Source of the DNA: Geodermatophilaceae bacterium URHB0062
GTDB taxonomy: Bacteria; Actinomycetota; Actinomycetes; Mycobacteriales; Geodermatophilaceae
Length of the DNA stretch: 64,000 nucleotides
Assembly: GCA_000620185.1 (NCBI GenBank)
Contig: JHVO01000011.1
Span: forward strand, 62,001-126,000
Reading direction: 5' to 3'
Numbering within the stretch: the stretch's first letter is position 1; each line of letters begins with the position of its first letter. The position numbers and the translations under genes are program-made. Below, in pieces: positions 17,323 to 26,700 of the stretch. The notes under the pieces are model-generated. The model made no database searches. It was given only the letters and a program-made list of their open reading frames with translations, and was not told the DNA's origin.

Positions 17323-18380
17323 CGCGGGTTCCCGCTGTCGAAGGCCACTCCGGTCTCGGCACCCAGCCGGCGCAGATCGGCGAGGGAGTCGGCGGCGAGG
17401 GTCACGCCGCCCGCGGCCACGTTCGCCGCCTCCGCGCGGTCCTCCACCTCGCCCGGGTAGAAGACCTCGTCGAACCCCTGCGCCAGTGGCACGTCCTTCA
17501 CCTCGTCGATCAGTCGCTGCACCCGGGCCTCGTAGTCTGCCGGGTCGCCGAGCGCCGAGGGGTCGATCGCCAGGAAGAGGTGCCCGGCGCGGCTGCGCGC
17601 CTGGGGCTCGTACGGCCCGTGCACCTCGGTGCCGACGCCGCTGCCGGTGAGCGCCCCCGAGAGGACGTCCATGAGGAACGTGATCGCGTACCCCTTGTGG
17701 CCGGCCATCGGCAGGACGACGCCCAGCACGCCCTCGGCGGGGTCGGTGGTGGGGGCACCATGCGGGCTCAACGCCCACGTGTCGGGGATCGGCTCGCCCT
17801 TGTTCTTGGCCAGGTAGATCTTTCCGCGCGCGACGGCGGTGTTGGCTATGTCGACGGCGACGACGCGCCCCTCCGGCCCGGGCGCCGCGATCGACCACGG
17901 GTTGGTGCCGAGCACCTTCTCCCGCCCGCCCCACGGCGCCATGGCCGGGCTCGCGTTCGTGGTCAGGACGGCGACGCAGCCGTCGTGGGCGGCGCGGCGG
18001 GTCCAGTACATCGCCGTCCCGAAGTGGTTGGAGTTGCGGACGCCGACCGCGCCGATGCCGTGCCGGCGTGCCCGCTCGACGGCGAGGACCCGGGCCCGTT
18101 CGGTGAGCACCTGGCCGACGCCGTCCCGGCCGTCGAGGAGCACCAGCGGGCCGGTGTCGGCGAGCACTGCGGGGGCGGCGGCCGCGGTCATGGCGCCGAT
18201 GCGCAGCCGCGCGGCGTACCAGGGCAGACGCAGCATCCCGTGCGAGCCGTGTCCCCAGAGGTCGGCCTGGACCAGGCTGTCGGCGACCAGCGCGGCGTCC
18301 GCCGACGGCACGCCCAGCGCCTCGAGCACCCGTGCGCCGAAGTCGCGCAGGTGGTCCGGCGAGTACCGCTCCTCGGCCAT
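17319..18380 (-). CDS. Ldh2-type malate/lactate/ureidoglycolate dehydrogenase family oxidoreductase
   Basis: 353 aa, full family length. Signatures: GHGSHGMLRLPWYAARL (catalytic His region near residue 46), NSNHFGTAMYW (about 117) and MAGHKGYAITFLMD. These NAD(P)-dependent enzymes reduce 2-oxo acids or oxidise 2-hydroxy acids. In this cluster it likely converts a 2-hydroxy-carboxylate to the 2-oxo acid. First gene of a two-gene operon with the GntR regulator, divergent from the five-gene operon at 18458. Confidence 0.9.
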   Translation of the reverse strand: MAEERYSPDHLRDFGARVLEALGVPSADAALVADSLVQADLWGHGSHGMLRLPWYAARLRIGAMTAAAAPAVLADTGPLVLLDGRDGVGQVLTERARVLAVERARRHGIGAVGVRNSNHFGTAMYWTRRAAHDGCVAVLTTNASPAMAPWGGREKVLGTNPWSIAAPGPEGRVVAVDIANTAVARGKIYLAKNKGEPIPDTWALSPHGAPTTDPAEGVLGVVLPMAGHKGYAITFLMDVLSGALTGSGVGTEVHGPYEPQARSRAGHLFLAIDPSALGDPADYEARVQRLIDEVKDVPLAQGFDEVFYPGEVEDRAEAANVAAGGVTLAADSLADLRRLGAETGVAFDSGNPR

Positions 18381-18411
18381 CGGGTTCCTCTTCCCATCCT
18401 CGGGTCCCGTC

Positions 18412-18433
18412 TTGTATACACAGTTGCATACAA
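18412..18433. promoter_or_regulatory. tandem GntR operator between divergent operons
   Basis: TTGTATACAC (18412-18421) and TTGCATACAA (18424-18433), two near-palindromes of the TTGTATACAA type, 12 bp apart. This matches sites bound by FCD-type GntR regulators. It is 32 bases upstream of the Ldh2-type start and 25 bases upstream of the right-hand operon, so one bound regulator could block both. Confidence 0.75.
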
Positions 18434-18457
18434 ATCCGAGCAGTGGAAGGACGGCGG

Positions 18458-18769
18458 ATGTTCAGCCTGGTGGTGCAGATGGAGGTCCGGCCCGGTCGGC
18501 GCGAGGAGTTCCTCGCCGGCATGGCGGCCAACGCCGAGGCCTCGGTGCGGGACGAGCCGGGCTGCCTGCGGTTCGACGTCTCGGCCGTGGACGGCGACGA
18601 GAACCGCTTCGTGCTCTACGAGCTCTACCGCGACGCCGATGCGTTCGCGGCGCACAAGACGTCCCCGCACTTCGCCGCGTGGCGCACGGTCGCCGAGCAG
18701 GTGCTCGTCGGCCAGGTGAACACGCCCGGAGCACTGCTGGTCAGCCACGCCGCCGAGGAGCCCGCATGA
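18458..18769 (+). CDS. antibiotic biosynthesis monooxygenase (ABM) family protein
   Basis: 103 aa, one dimeric alpha/beta-barrel ABM domain (FSLVVQMEVRPGRREEFL start, EPGCLRFDV core, ELYRDADAFAAHKTSPHF end), like YgiN. Such proteins are cofactor-free quinol monooxygenases or small-molecule binders; the role here is unknown. First gene of a five-gene operon; its stop overlaps the cupin start. Confidence 0.85.
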   Translation: MFSLVVQMEVRPGRREEFLAGMAANAEASVRDEPGCLRFDVSAVDGDENRFVLYELYRDADAFAAHKTSPHFAAWRTVAEQVLVGQVNTPGALLVSHAAEEPA

Positions 18770-19239
18770 GCGCCACATCCGAACCCACGCAGCCCACCCC
18801 GCCGTCGATGGTCCTGCGCCCCGACGACATCGAGCGCTTCGACCGCGGCAACGGCGTCGTCACCGTGCCGTTCGTCGGCAAGTGGAACTGCCAGGAGAAC
18901 AAGGTGACGACGGGCATGACCGTGTTCTCTCCCGGCACCGGCATCCCGCTGCACTCGCACAACGTCGAGGAGTCGGTCCTCGTCTACGAGGGCGAGGCCA
19001 CCGCGGTCGTCGGTGAGGACGAGTTCGACCTCGTCGCCGGGCAGGCCACCTGGGTGCCGGCGGGCGTTCCGCACTGCTTCCGCAACCGCGGCGAGGGCAC
19101 GATGACCATCTACTGGGTCTACGGCGGGCGCGACGTCACCCGCACCATCACCGCGACGGGCGAGACGTTCGAGCACCTGTCGGAAAGCGATCGCGGCGCT
19201 GGACCCGCGCGCCCGAGCGACAGCGCGAGCAAGTCGTGA
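18766..19239 (+). CDS. cupin domain protein, 157 aa
   Basis: A single cupin barrel. Motif 1 is PLHSHNVEESVLVYEGEATA, giving the H-x-H-x(3-4)-E metal site; motif 2 is WVPAGVPHCFRN with the second His. A catalytic or effector-binding metal is likely. It overlaps both neighbours by 4 bases (ATGA, GTGA), so it is tightly coupled in the catabolic operon. It may be an isomerase or decarboxylase-like enzyme on the pathway; this is inference. Confidence 0.85.
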   Translation: MSATSEPTQPTPPSMVLRPDDIERFDRGNGVVTVPFVGKWNCQENKVTTGMTVFSPGTGIPLHSHNVEESVLVYEGEATAVVGEDEFDLVAGQATWVPAGVPHCFRNRGEGTMTIYWVYGGRDVTRTITATGETFEHLSESDRGAGPARPSDSASKS

Positions 19240-20648
19240 GCGCGCTCGTCACTTCCAACCCCGCGACCGGCGAGCCGCTGGCCGAGTACGCCGTCTTCAC
19301 CGATGCCGAGGTGGAGGCGGCGCTGGCGAGCGCCGACGAGGCGCAGCACGAGTGGGCAGCGCGGCCCATCGCCGAGCGCGCCGTCGTGCTGCGCCGGGTC
19401 GCAGAGATCCTCCGCGACGAGATCGACGACCTCGCCCTGCTGATCACCCGGGAGATGGGCAAGCCGCTGGTCGAGGCGCGCGCCGAGGTCGAGAAGTGCG
19501 CGACCACCTGCGACTACTACGCCGACAACGCGGCGGCGTTCCTCGCCGACGAGCCGATCGCGACCTCGGCCGATCGCAGCTGGATCTCCTACGACCCGGT
19601 CGGCGTCGTGCTCGCCGTCATGCCCTGGAACTTCCCGCTCTGGCAGGTGCTGCGCTTCGCCGCCCCCGCGCTGATGGCCGGCAACGCGGCGCTGCTCAAG
19701 CACTCGCCGAACACCACGGGCTGTGCCGTGGCGGTGCAGCGGATCGTGACCGCAGCCGGTGCGCCCGAGGGTCTGTTCGGGGCGCTCGTCGTCGCGGAGG
19801 CCGACGTCCCCGCCGTCACGCAGCGGCTGATCGCCGACCCACGGATCGGCGCCGTGACCATCACCGGCAGCGAGCGCGCCGGGCGGGCGGTCGGCGCGGC
19901 CGCCGGCGACGCCATCAAGAAGTCGGTGCTCGAACTCGGCGGGTCCGACGCCTTCGTCGTCCTCGCCGATGCCGACCTGCCGCGGGTCGCCGCCCTGGCG
20001 GCGCGCGGCCGTCTGATGAACGCCGGGCAGAGCTGCATCTCGCCGAAGCGGTTGATCGTGGACTCCTCGGTCGCCGAGGAGTTCACCCGGCTGCTCGTGG
20101 CCGAGGTCGAGTCCCTGGTCGTCGGCGACCCGGAGGCGCCCGGCACGCACGTCGGGCCGATGGCCCGCCCCGACCTCCGCGACGGCGTCCACCGCCAGGT
20201 GGCGGCCTCGGTCGCGGCCGGCGCCCGGCTGCTCGCCGGCGGGCGTCCGCTCGACGGGCCCGGGTGCTTCTACGCACCGACCGTCCTGACCGACGTCGCC
20301 CCCGGCCAGGTCGCCTACGAGGAGGAGATCTTCGGCCCGGTGGCCATCGTCATCGTCGCCGACGGGGACGACGAGGCTGTCCGCATCGCCAACGACACCC
20401 GGTTCGGCCTCGGCGCCAGCGTGTGGACGACGGACGCCGACCGCGGCATCGCCGCCGCCCGCCGGATCCGCTCCGGTGCCGCCTTCGTCAACGCGCTCGT
20501 CGCCTCCGACCCCCGGATGCCCTTCGGCGGCACGCGGGCCAGTGGCTACGGCCGCGAGCTCGCCGCCGCGGGGATCCGCGAGTTCGTCAACGTCCGCACC
20601 TGGTGGGTTCTCGACGAGCCCGCCGGGGCCGCCCCCGTCAGCGAGTGA
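19236..20648 (+). CDS. NAD(P)-dependent aldehyde dehydrogenase, succinate-semialdehyde type
   Basis: 470 aa, ALDH superfamily. N-terminal TSNPATGEPLAEY is typical of SSADH/GabD-like enzymes; cofactor loop MPWNFPLWQV; catalytic Glu in LELGGSDAF; catalytic Cys in NAGQSCISPKR (about residue 268); EEIFGPVA late. It oxidises an aldehyde, often succinate semialdehyde, to the acid. Start coupled to the cupin gene (GTGA). Substrate assignment is by family only. Confidence 0.9.
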   Translation: MSALVTSNPATGEPLAEYAVFTDAEVEAALASADEAQHEWAARPIAERAVVLRRVAEILRDEIDDLALLITREMGKPLVEARAEVEKCATTCDYYADNAAAFLADEPIATSADRSWISYDPVGVVLAVMPWNFPLWQVLRFAAPALMAGNAALLKHSPNTTGCAVAVQRIVTAAGAPEGLFGALVVAEADVPAVTQRLIADPRIGAVTITGSERAGRAVGAAAGDAIKKSVLELGGSDAFVVLADADLPRVAALAARGRLMNAGQSCISPKRLIVDSSVAEEFTRLLVAEVESLVVGDPEAPGTHVGPMARPDLRDGVHRQVAASVAAGARLLAGGRPLDGPGCFYAPTVLTDVAPGQVAYEEEIFGPVAIVIVADGDDEAVRIANDTRFGLGASVWTTDADRGIAAARRIRSGAAFVNALVASDPRMPFGGTRASGYGRELAAAGIREFVNVRTWWVLDEPAGAAPVSE

Positions 20649-20656
20649 GGTCCGAC

Positions 20657-21736
20657 ATGACCAGCACCGACGGCTATCGCCTGGGAGTGATGCTCGGCGA
20701 CGGCATCGGGCCGGAGATCGTGCCCGCGTCCGTGCGGGTGGTCGATGCGGCGCTGGCCGCCGTCGGCGCCGATCCCGTCGACTGGCAGGAGCTGCCCCTG
20801 GGCGCCTCGGCCATCGACGAACACGGCAGCGCCATTCCGGACGCCACGATGGCCACCCTGGGCGAGCTCGACGGCTGGCTGCTCGGGCCGCACGACAGCG
20901 CGGCTTACCCGGAGCCGTTCAGGTCACAGCTGAACCCGAGCGGGGCGATCCGCAAGCACTACGACCTGTACGCGAACGTCCGCCCGGCGCGGAGCTTCGA
21001 GGGCGGTGCGGCCATCGCGCCCGACACCGACCTGGTGATCGTCCGGGAGAACACCCAGGGCTTCTACGCGGACCGGAGCACGTACGCGGGGACCGGTGAG
21101 TACATGCCGTCGCCGGACGTCGCCGTCGCGATGGGCATCTTCACGCGCCCGGCGATCGAGCGGATCGCGCGCACCGCGTTCGAGCTCGCCCGGCGCCGAG
21201 GGAAGAAGCTGACGATCGTGCACAAGGCCAACGTGCTGCGGCTGAGCTCCGGGCTGTTCAAGAAGGTGTGCCTGGAGGTTGCGGCGGACTACCCCGACGT
21301 GGCCGTCGACGACTTCCACATCGACGCCATGACGGTGCACCTGCTGCGCCGGGCGTCGTCCTTCGACGTGGTCGTGGCCGAGAACATGTTCGGCGACATC
21401 CTGTCGGACATGGCCGGTGAGCTGGCCGGGTCGCTGGGGATCGCGCCGTCGATCAACGCCTCCGACGACCGGTGCATGGCGCAGGCCGCGCACGGGTCCG
21501 CGCCGGACATCGCCGGACAGGGGCTGGCCAATCCGATCGCGATGATCCTGTCGTCGGGGGTGCTGCTGGACTGGCTCGGCACCCGGCACGGCGACCAGCG
21601 GCTCGTCGACGCCGCCGTGCGGATCGAGGAGGGGGTGCGAGCCGCCGTGCGGGGCGGTGTCAGCACCCGCGACCTGGGAGGCTCCGCCTCGACGACGGAG
21701 TTCACCGACGCGGTCGTCGCCGCGATCGCCGGCTGA
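20657..21736 (+). CDS. tartrate/isopropylmalate-type 3-hydroxyacid dehydrogenase
   Basis: 359 aa, isocitrate/isopropylmalate dehydrogenase superfamily. GDGIGPEI at the start, substrate arginines in [19 protein letters not shown], and the metal-binding aspartate segment [18 protein letters not shown]. The family converts malate-type beta-hydroxy acids by NAD(P)-linked oxidative decarboxylation (tartrate, D-malate, 3-isopropylmalate). The catabolic neighbours argue against leucine synthesis. It starts 8 bases after the aldehyde dehydrogenase. Confidence 0.88.
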   Translation: MTSTDGYRLGVMLGDGIGPEIVPASVRVVDAALAAVGADPVDWQELPLGASAIDEHGSAIPDATMATLGELDGWLLGPHDSAAYPEPFRSQLNPSGAIRKHYDLYANVRPARSFEGGAAIAPDTDLVIVRENTQGFYADRSTYAGTGEYMPSPDVAVAMGIFTRPAIERIARTAFELARRRGKKLTIVHKANVLRLSSGLFKKVCLEVAADYPDVAVDDFHIDAMTVHLLRRASSFDVVVAENMFGDILSDMAGELAGSLGIAPSINASDDRCMAQAAHGSAPDIAGQGLANPIAMILSSGVLLDWLGTRHGDQRLVDAAVRIEEGVRAAVRGGVSTRDLGGSASTTEFTDAVVAAIAG

Positions 21737-21771
21737 CCGCACCCGCGACCCACCACCCGAGAGCGAGCCCG

Positions 21772-22263
21772 ATGACCGAGACCCCGTCCTTCGCCACCAC
21801 CGACCTGTGCGACACCCATCCGGAGATCCAGGTCTGCGACCCGGTCTTCCAGGCGTTCGGGGGCAACCCGCGGTTCAGCGGCCTGATCACCACGCTCAAG
21901 GTCTTCGAGGACAACACGCTGGTGAAGCAGGCGGTCGAGAGCCCGGGCGGGGGGCGGGTGCTCGTCGTGGACGGCGGTGGCTCGCTGCGGTGCGGCCTGG
22001 TCGGGGGCAACCTCGCGGTGGCCGCCGCTCGGAACGGCTGGGCCGGGATCGTCGTCTACGGCTGCATCCGGGACGCCGACGAGCTGGGCGAGCAGCCGAT
22101 CGGCGTGCGGGCGCTCGCGGCGTTCCCGCGCAAGAGCCAGCGGGGGCTGCACTCCGGCCAGGCGGGCATCCCGGTCGTCTTCGCGAGCGTGGTGTTCCGC
22201 GAGGGCGAGTGGCTCTGCGCGGACCGCGACGGCATCGTCGTCCTCCGGCAGGCGCCCGCCTGA
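21772..22263 (+). CDS. RraA-like protein, probable 4-hydroxy-2-oxo-diacid aldolase
   Basis: 163 aa. It begins [11 protein letters not shown] and carries [24 protein letters not shown], the phosphate/pyruvate loop shared by RraA and the HMG/CHA aldolases. Bacterial RraA homologues in catabolic clusters are class II aldolases (4-hydroxy-4-methyl-2-oxoglutarate or 4-carboxy-4-hydroxy-2-oxoadipate) that also decarboxylate oxaloacetate, using the G-x20-R-D motif seen here. An RNase E inhibitor role is less likely given this operon. Confidence 0.82.
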   Translation: MTETPSFATTDLCDTHPEIQVCDPVFQAFGGNPRFSGLITTLKVFEDNTLVKQAVESPGGGRVLVVDGGGSLRCGLVGGNLAVAAARNGWAGIVVYGCIRDADELGEQPIGVRALAAFPRKSQRGLHSGQAGIPVVFASVVFREGEWLCADRDGIVVLRQAPA

Positions 22264-22265
22264 GT

Positions 22266-22303
22266 GGAGTGGGAGGGACGCATTTTCCGCGCCCTCGCAC
22301 TCC
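22266..22303. terminator. imperfect hairpin with T-containing loop after the RraA-like gene
   Basis: An imperfect stem of about 13 pairs (GGAGTGGGAGGGACGC against GCGCCCTCGCACTCC) around ATTTTCC, between two convergent genes. It likely terminates both. Confidence 0.6.
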
Positions 22304-22305
22304 GT

Positions 22306-22539
22306 TCAGCCGCGGCGGAAGCGACGGGCCAGCAGGTGCATGCGGCCGGCGGTCAGCTGCTGCGGCGTCGCGGGCGCCGGCTCCGGAGCATCGGCGAGCC
22401 CGGCGGCCCGTTCGTGCAGCCGGGCGCGGACGTCGTCCGGCGTGTAGGCGCGTCGCTGGCGCTCGTTGCGCGCCAGCACGGCGCCGGTCGCCGCCACCCC
22501 GGCGAGGCCGGCCAGTCCGAGCAGCTTCCAGAGGCGCAC
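22306..22539 (-). CDS. small hypothetical protein with one N-terminal membrane helix, 77 aa
   Basis: N-terminal hydrophobic helix (LWKLLGLAGLAGVAATGAVLA) then a basic, Pro/Ala-rich tail containing YTPDDVRARLHERAA. Looks like a small membrane-anchored actinobacterial protein of unknown role. Divergent from the YiiX-like gene, with only 17 bases between starts. Confidence 0.6.
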   Translation of the reverse strand: MRLWKLLGLAGLAGVAATGAVLARNERQRRAYTPDDVRARLHERAAGLADAPEPAPATPQQLTAGRMHLLARRFRRG

Positions 22540-22556
22540 GTCCGTAACGTAGCGGC

Positions 22557-23189
22557 GTGCCCGATCTTGCTCTCGACCAGGCCGTCGAGCTCACCCGCAC
22601 CGGCGACGTCTGGATCTTCCGCGGCGCCTCCCTGGCCGACCGTGCGATCCGGGCGCTCACCAATGCCCCGGTCAACCACGTGGGTATGGCGGTCGTGCTC
22701 GAAGACCTGCCGCCGCTGCTCTGGCACGCCGAGCTCGGCAAGTCGCTGCCCGACGCTTGGACCGGGACCCACCAGCGCGGGGTCCAGCTGCACGACCTCC
22801 GCGACGCCGTCCTGACCTGGCGCCGGCGCTACGGCCAGCACGCCTGGTTCCGCCAGCTGGTCGGCCCTGCCGACGACGGCGGGGTGACGACGGAAATGGA
22901 GGACGCCGTCCTGCGCACCGTAGCCCGGCTCGACGGCCGACCCTTCCCGACCACGCGGGGGCTGGTGCGCGGCTGGGTCAACGGGCGGGTCCGGCGGAGC
23001 ACGGCGTCGGAGACGGTGTTCTGCGCCGAGCTCGTCGCCGCCACCTACACCGCGATGGGCCTGATCCCCGGCGACCGGCCGCTGAACGCCTACGACCCGG
23101 GCAGCTTCTGGTCGGGTGACGATCTGGAGCTGCTGCAGGGCGCGAAGCTGGGGCCTGAGATCGCGGTCGACGTGCCGCTCACCGACTGA
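22557..23189 (+). CDS. YiiX/YebB-like NlpC/P60-superfamily cysteine hydrolase
   Basis: 210 aa. Permuted papain-like (YaeF/YiiX) fold: RTGDVWIFRG start, catalytic His in APVNHVGMAVV (about residue 42) and catalytic Cys in ETVFCAELVAATYTAMGL (about residue 160). The family hydrolyses amide or thioester bonds, often of lipids or cell-wall material. No signal peptide seen, so probably cytoplasmic. The GTG at 22557 is the only start giving a complete domain. Confidence 0.8.
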   Translation: MPDLALDQAVELTRTGDVWIFRGASLADRAIRALTNAPVNHVGMAVVLEDLPPLLWHAELGKSLPDAWTGTHQRGVQLHDLRDAVLTWRRRYGQHAWFRQLVGPADDGGVTTEMEDAVLRTVARLDGRPFPTTRGLVRGWVNGRVRRSTASETVFCAELVAATYTAMGLIPGDRPLNAYDPGSFWSGDDLELLQGAKLGPEIAVDVPLTD

Positions 23190-23192
23190 CCC

Positions 23193-23768
23193 CTACCGGA
23201 CGACGGTGTACGTCGACTGCACCATGCCGCCGGCGAATGTCCGCGTGCGCACGTGCTCGAGCGCGATGTCGGCGGCCAGCTCGCCGAACGGGGTGAGTCC
23301 GGTGCCGATGAGCACCGGCACCCGCGACAGCGTGAGGTCGGCGATCAGCCCGGCGCGCAGGAAGGCGTGCACCGTCCGGCCACCGTCGACGTACACGCGC
23401 CGGTAGCCGGCCGCCGTCAACCCCGTGACCGCCTCGTCGAACGACGGGTGCACCGTGATGCGGTCGTCGGCACCCGGCTCGAGGGTCGAGCTCAGCACGT
23501 GCACCGGCTTGCCCTGGTAGGGCCAGTCGGCGAAGGGCTGGATGAACTCGTAGGTGCTCCGGCCCATGACGATCGCGTCGATCGAGGCCACGAAGTCCGC
23601 GAAGCCGAAGTCGCCGCCGGTGCCGTCGTCGGGCGCGGGAGCCGTGCCATCGTCCGGCTTCTCGCCCCCGTCGAGGAAGGACAGGGTGCCGTCGGACCGG
23701 GCGATGAACCCGTCGACGCTCATGCCGAGGAAGACCGATCCGGTGAAGGGTGCGTCCATGGGTTGCAC
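23193..23768 (-). CDS. dihydrofolate reductase/RibD C-terminal family protein
   Basis: 191 aa. SVFLGMSVDGFIARSDG is the family start, VMGRSTYEF the nucleotide region, and YVDGGRTVHAFLRAGLIADL the RibD_C signature. NADPH-dependent reductase of unknown substrate, not the housekeeping folA. Its start lies inside the end of cydDC: a 49-base same-strand overlap (40 if the next Met at 23759 is used). Confidence 0.87.
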   Translation of the reverse strand: MQPMDAPFTGSVFLGMSVDGFIARSDGTLSFLDGGEKPDDGTAPAPDDGTGGDFGFADFVASIDAIVMGRSTYEFIQPFADWPYQGKPVHVLSSTLEPGADDRITVHPSFDEAVTGLTAAGYRRVYVDGGRTVHAFLRAGLIADLTLSRVPVLIGTGLTPFGELAADIALEHVRTRTFAGGMVQSTYTVVR

Positions 23769-26700
23769 CCTGCCCGACCGGTACGACGATTCAGCCCCCC
23801 CGCGCGCACCGGTTCGCCCGCGCCCATCCGGAGGACGGTGTCGCCGGGCTCCTCGAGCTCGTCGTGGGTCACGCAGACGACCATCCGGCCGGCGAGCGCC
23901 GCGCGCAGGTCGCGCACCAGCGCCGCGGCCGTCGGCCGGTCCAGGTGCGCGGTGGGCTCATCGAGCAGGACGACGTCCCGGTCGGCCAGCAGCGCCCGGG
24001 CGGCGGCCAGCCGGCGCCGCTCACCGCCGGACAGCGCGGTGCCGCCGGCGCCCACGGATGTGTCCATGCCCTCGGGCAGCCCGGCCAGTAGCGGCCCCAG
24101 CCCGGTCGCGGTGAGCGCCGCTCGCATGCGGGCCTCGCCGACGGCGCCGGTCAGCTCGCCGCGGGGGGCGGCCAGCGCCAGGTTGGCCCGGATGCTCGAT
24201 GCGAAGACGTGCGCCTCCTGCGGCAGCCACGCCATCTCCGCGCGCAGGTCGGCACCCCGCAGGCGGTCGGCGGGCACTCCGTCGACGGTGTACTCGCCGG
24301 CCCGTGGACGCAACGCGGCCATGAGCACCGCGAGCAGCGTCGACTTGCCGCTGCCGGACGGCCCGCGGACGACGGTCCAGCCGTCGCCGGCCGTCGCACG
24401 CAGAGTGAGCCCGCGCAGGACGTCGGGACCGCCGGGCCAGCCGGCTCGCAGGTCGTCGGTCGCCAGGAGTCGCACGCCGTCGAGCTCAGGCAGGGGGTGC
24501 TCCGGCTCCGCGGGCAGCGGCGCGGCCAGGACGGCGTCGATGCGGGCCCGGGCGTCGGCGAGGGCGCCCCGCCGCTGCAGGCCGCTCACGAGACCGGCCA
24601 GCGGTTCGGCCAGGGCCAGCGGGGCGAGGGCGAGGACGGCGACGGCGGGGCCGGCCAGTCCCTGGCGCGCGCCGGCGGCGGCCGCGAGGACCGCGGCGAG
24701 GCCGGTGCCGAGCACGACCAGCCCGTTGCCCAGCGCCGCGGCCCGCGTTCTGATGCGGGCGGCGCCCGACTGCCGGGCGGCCACCGCGGCGAGGTCCGCG
24801 GCCGCGTCGCCGGCCAGGCCGTGCGCGCGCAGGTCCGGGATGCCCTCGAGCACCGTCGTCGTCTCGCGCAGCGCGGCCACGCGCAGACCGCTCTCGACCC
24901 GCGCCGCGCCTGCGCCGAGCCGCCGGTGCGCCAACAGGACCAGCGCGGCCGTTGCTGCGAGCACGGCGCCGACCGCTCCGGCGGCCACCGGGTCGACGAG
25001 CGCGAGTGCGGCGACGGTCGCCGAAGAAACGACGGCGGCGACCAGCAGCGGCGGGCGCACCCGCACGGTGAGGTCCTGGACCACGCCGACGTCGCCGACG
25101 ACGCGGGCCAGCGCGGAGCCCGGGGTCCGGTCGGCGGCGAGGCCCTGTGCCGCCAGGGCGGACCAGACCCGCACCCGGGCTCCCGCGGCCAGCCGCAGTG
25201 CGGCGTCGTGCGCGGTCATCCGCTCGAGCCAGCGCAGCACCGCCCGCCCCAGGCCGAAGAAGCGCACGCCCACGATCGCGACCAGCAGGGTGAGAACGGG
25301 AGGCATCTCCGCGGCCCGCAGGATCAGCCAGCCCGACACCGCGGTCAGCGCCACCCCGGCTCCGGCAGAGAAGGACCCCGCGAGCACCGCCCGCCCCAGC
25401 GCGACCCGCGGGTGTGCCGGCGCGGCGGCCTCGGACGCGGGCGCAGGCGCAGGCACAGACACCTCACGCGCCGCGGCGACCTCGGCGATCCGGTCGCCGT
25501 GCGGCGCCGTCGGCGGCGAGATCGCCGAGGTCGTCGGCGAGGTCAGGCCCACCGTGCGGTCGGCGAGGGCGGCGAGCGCCGGGTCGTGCGTGACCAGCAC
25601 GATGCTGACGGTTCCGCGCAGACCCGCCAGGACGTCGGCGACCAGGCTGCGCGACTTCTCGTCCAGGTGGGCGGTCGGTTCGTCGAGCAGCAGCAGGGTG
25701 GCTCCCCGGCGGACCCGCACCAGGGCGCGGGCGAGCGCCACCCGCTGGAGTTGGCCCGGGGACAAGCTCTCCGACGTTCGGCCCGCCAGCTCCGTCAGGC
25801 CGACCCGGGCCAGCGCCTCGACCACGAAGGCCTCGCCCACGATCCCGTCGGCTCCCGGTTCCGAGCCCGCGTGCCGCCGGAGCTCGTCGGCCACCGTCGC
25901 GCCCGTCGTCCTCGGGAACTGCGGCACGTACGCCACCGCACCGGCCGGGACACCGCGGACCGTGCCCGTCATCCGGGCTTCGGACCCGATCAGACCGGCG
26001 AGCGCGGACAGCAGCGTCGACTTGCCGGAGCCGCTGGCACCGGTGAGCGCGAGCAGCTCGCCGGGGCGGACGGTGAGATCCATCGGCGGCAGGGCAGCCA
26101 CCGGACGGCCCGGGTAGCGGACCGCCAGGCCCACGACCGCCACGTCGGCACCGCGGGGGTCATCCTCTCCCGCGGCGGCGCCGGCGGCATCCGCCGCTTC
26201 GACGGCGGCAGGGGTAGCGGCCAGGACGGCACGCGCCTCCGCGGCGGCCAGGGTGGCGTCCTCGGCGGCATGGTGTGCCGCGCCCAGCGCCCGCAGCGGC
26301 GTGAACGCCTCCGGCGCCAGTAGCAGCGCGGTGAGGCCGAACGCCAGCGAGAGGTCGCCGGAGATCAGCCGCAGACCCACGGTCACCGCCACCAGCGCGA
26401 CCGACAGCGTGGCGATCAGTTCCAGTACGAGCGCGGAGAGGAAGGCGATCCGGAGCGTCGCCAGGGTGCGCCGGCGGTGGTCCTCGCCCAGCGCGGCCAG
26501 GGCCGCCGCCTGCTCGGCCGCGCGACCGAGACCGACCAGCACCGGCAACCCCCGCACCAGTTCGGCCACCGACGTGGCGATCCGGTCCAGAGCCCGGGCC
26601 GACCCGACGGTCGCGTCGCGGGTGTACCTGCCCACCAGCGCCATGAACAGCGGCACCAGGGGCAGCGTGACCGCGACCAGGACGGCCGAGAGCAGGTCGG

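Noticed and set aside
20657-21736. leuB (leucine biosynthesis) for the IPM-type dehydrogenase
   Set aside because: No leu genes nearby; it is embedded in a catabolic operon with an aldehyde dehydrogenase and aldolase.
21772-22263. RraA as RNase E inhibitor
   Set aside because: The operon is metabolic, and many RraA-like proteins of this length are oxo-diacid aldolases.
23253-26117. Open frame of 954 codons on the plus strand
   Set aside because: It is antisense to cydDC, whose domains are intact. The translation is low-complexity Arg/Ser/Ala as expected from GC-rich shadow frames.
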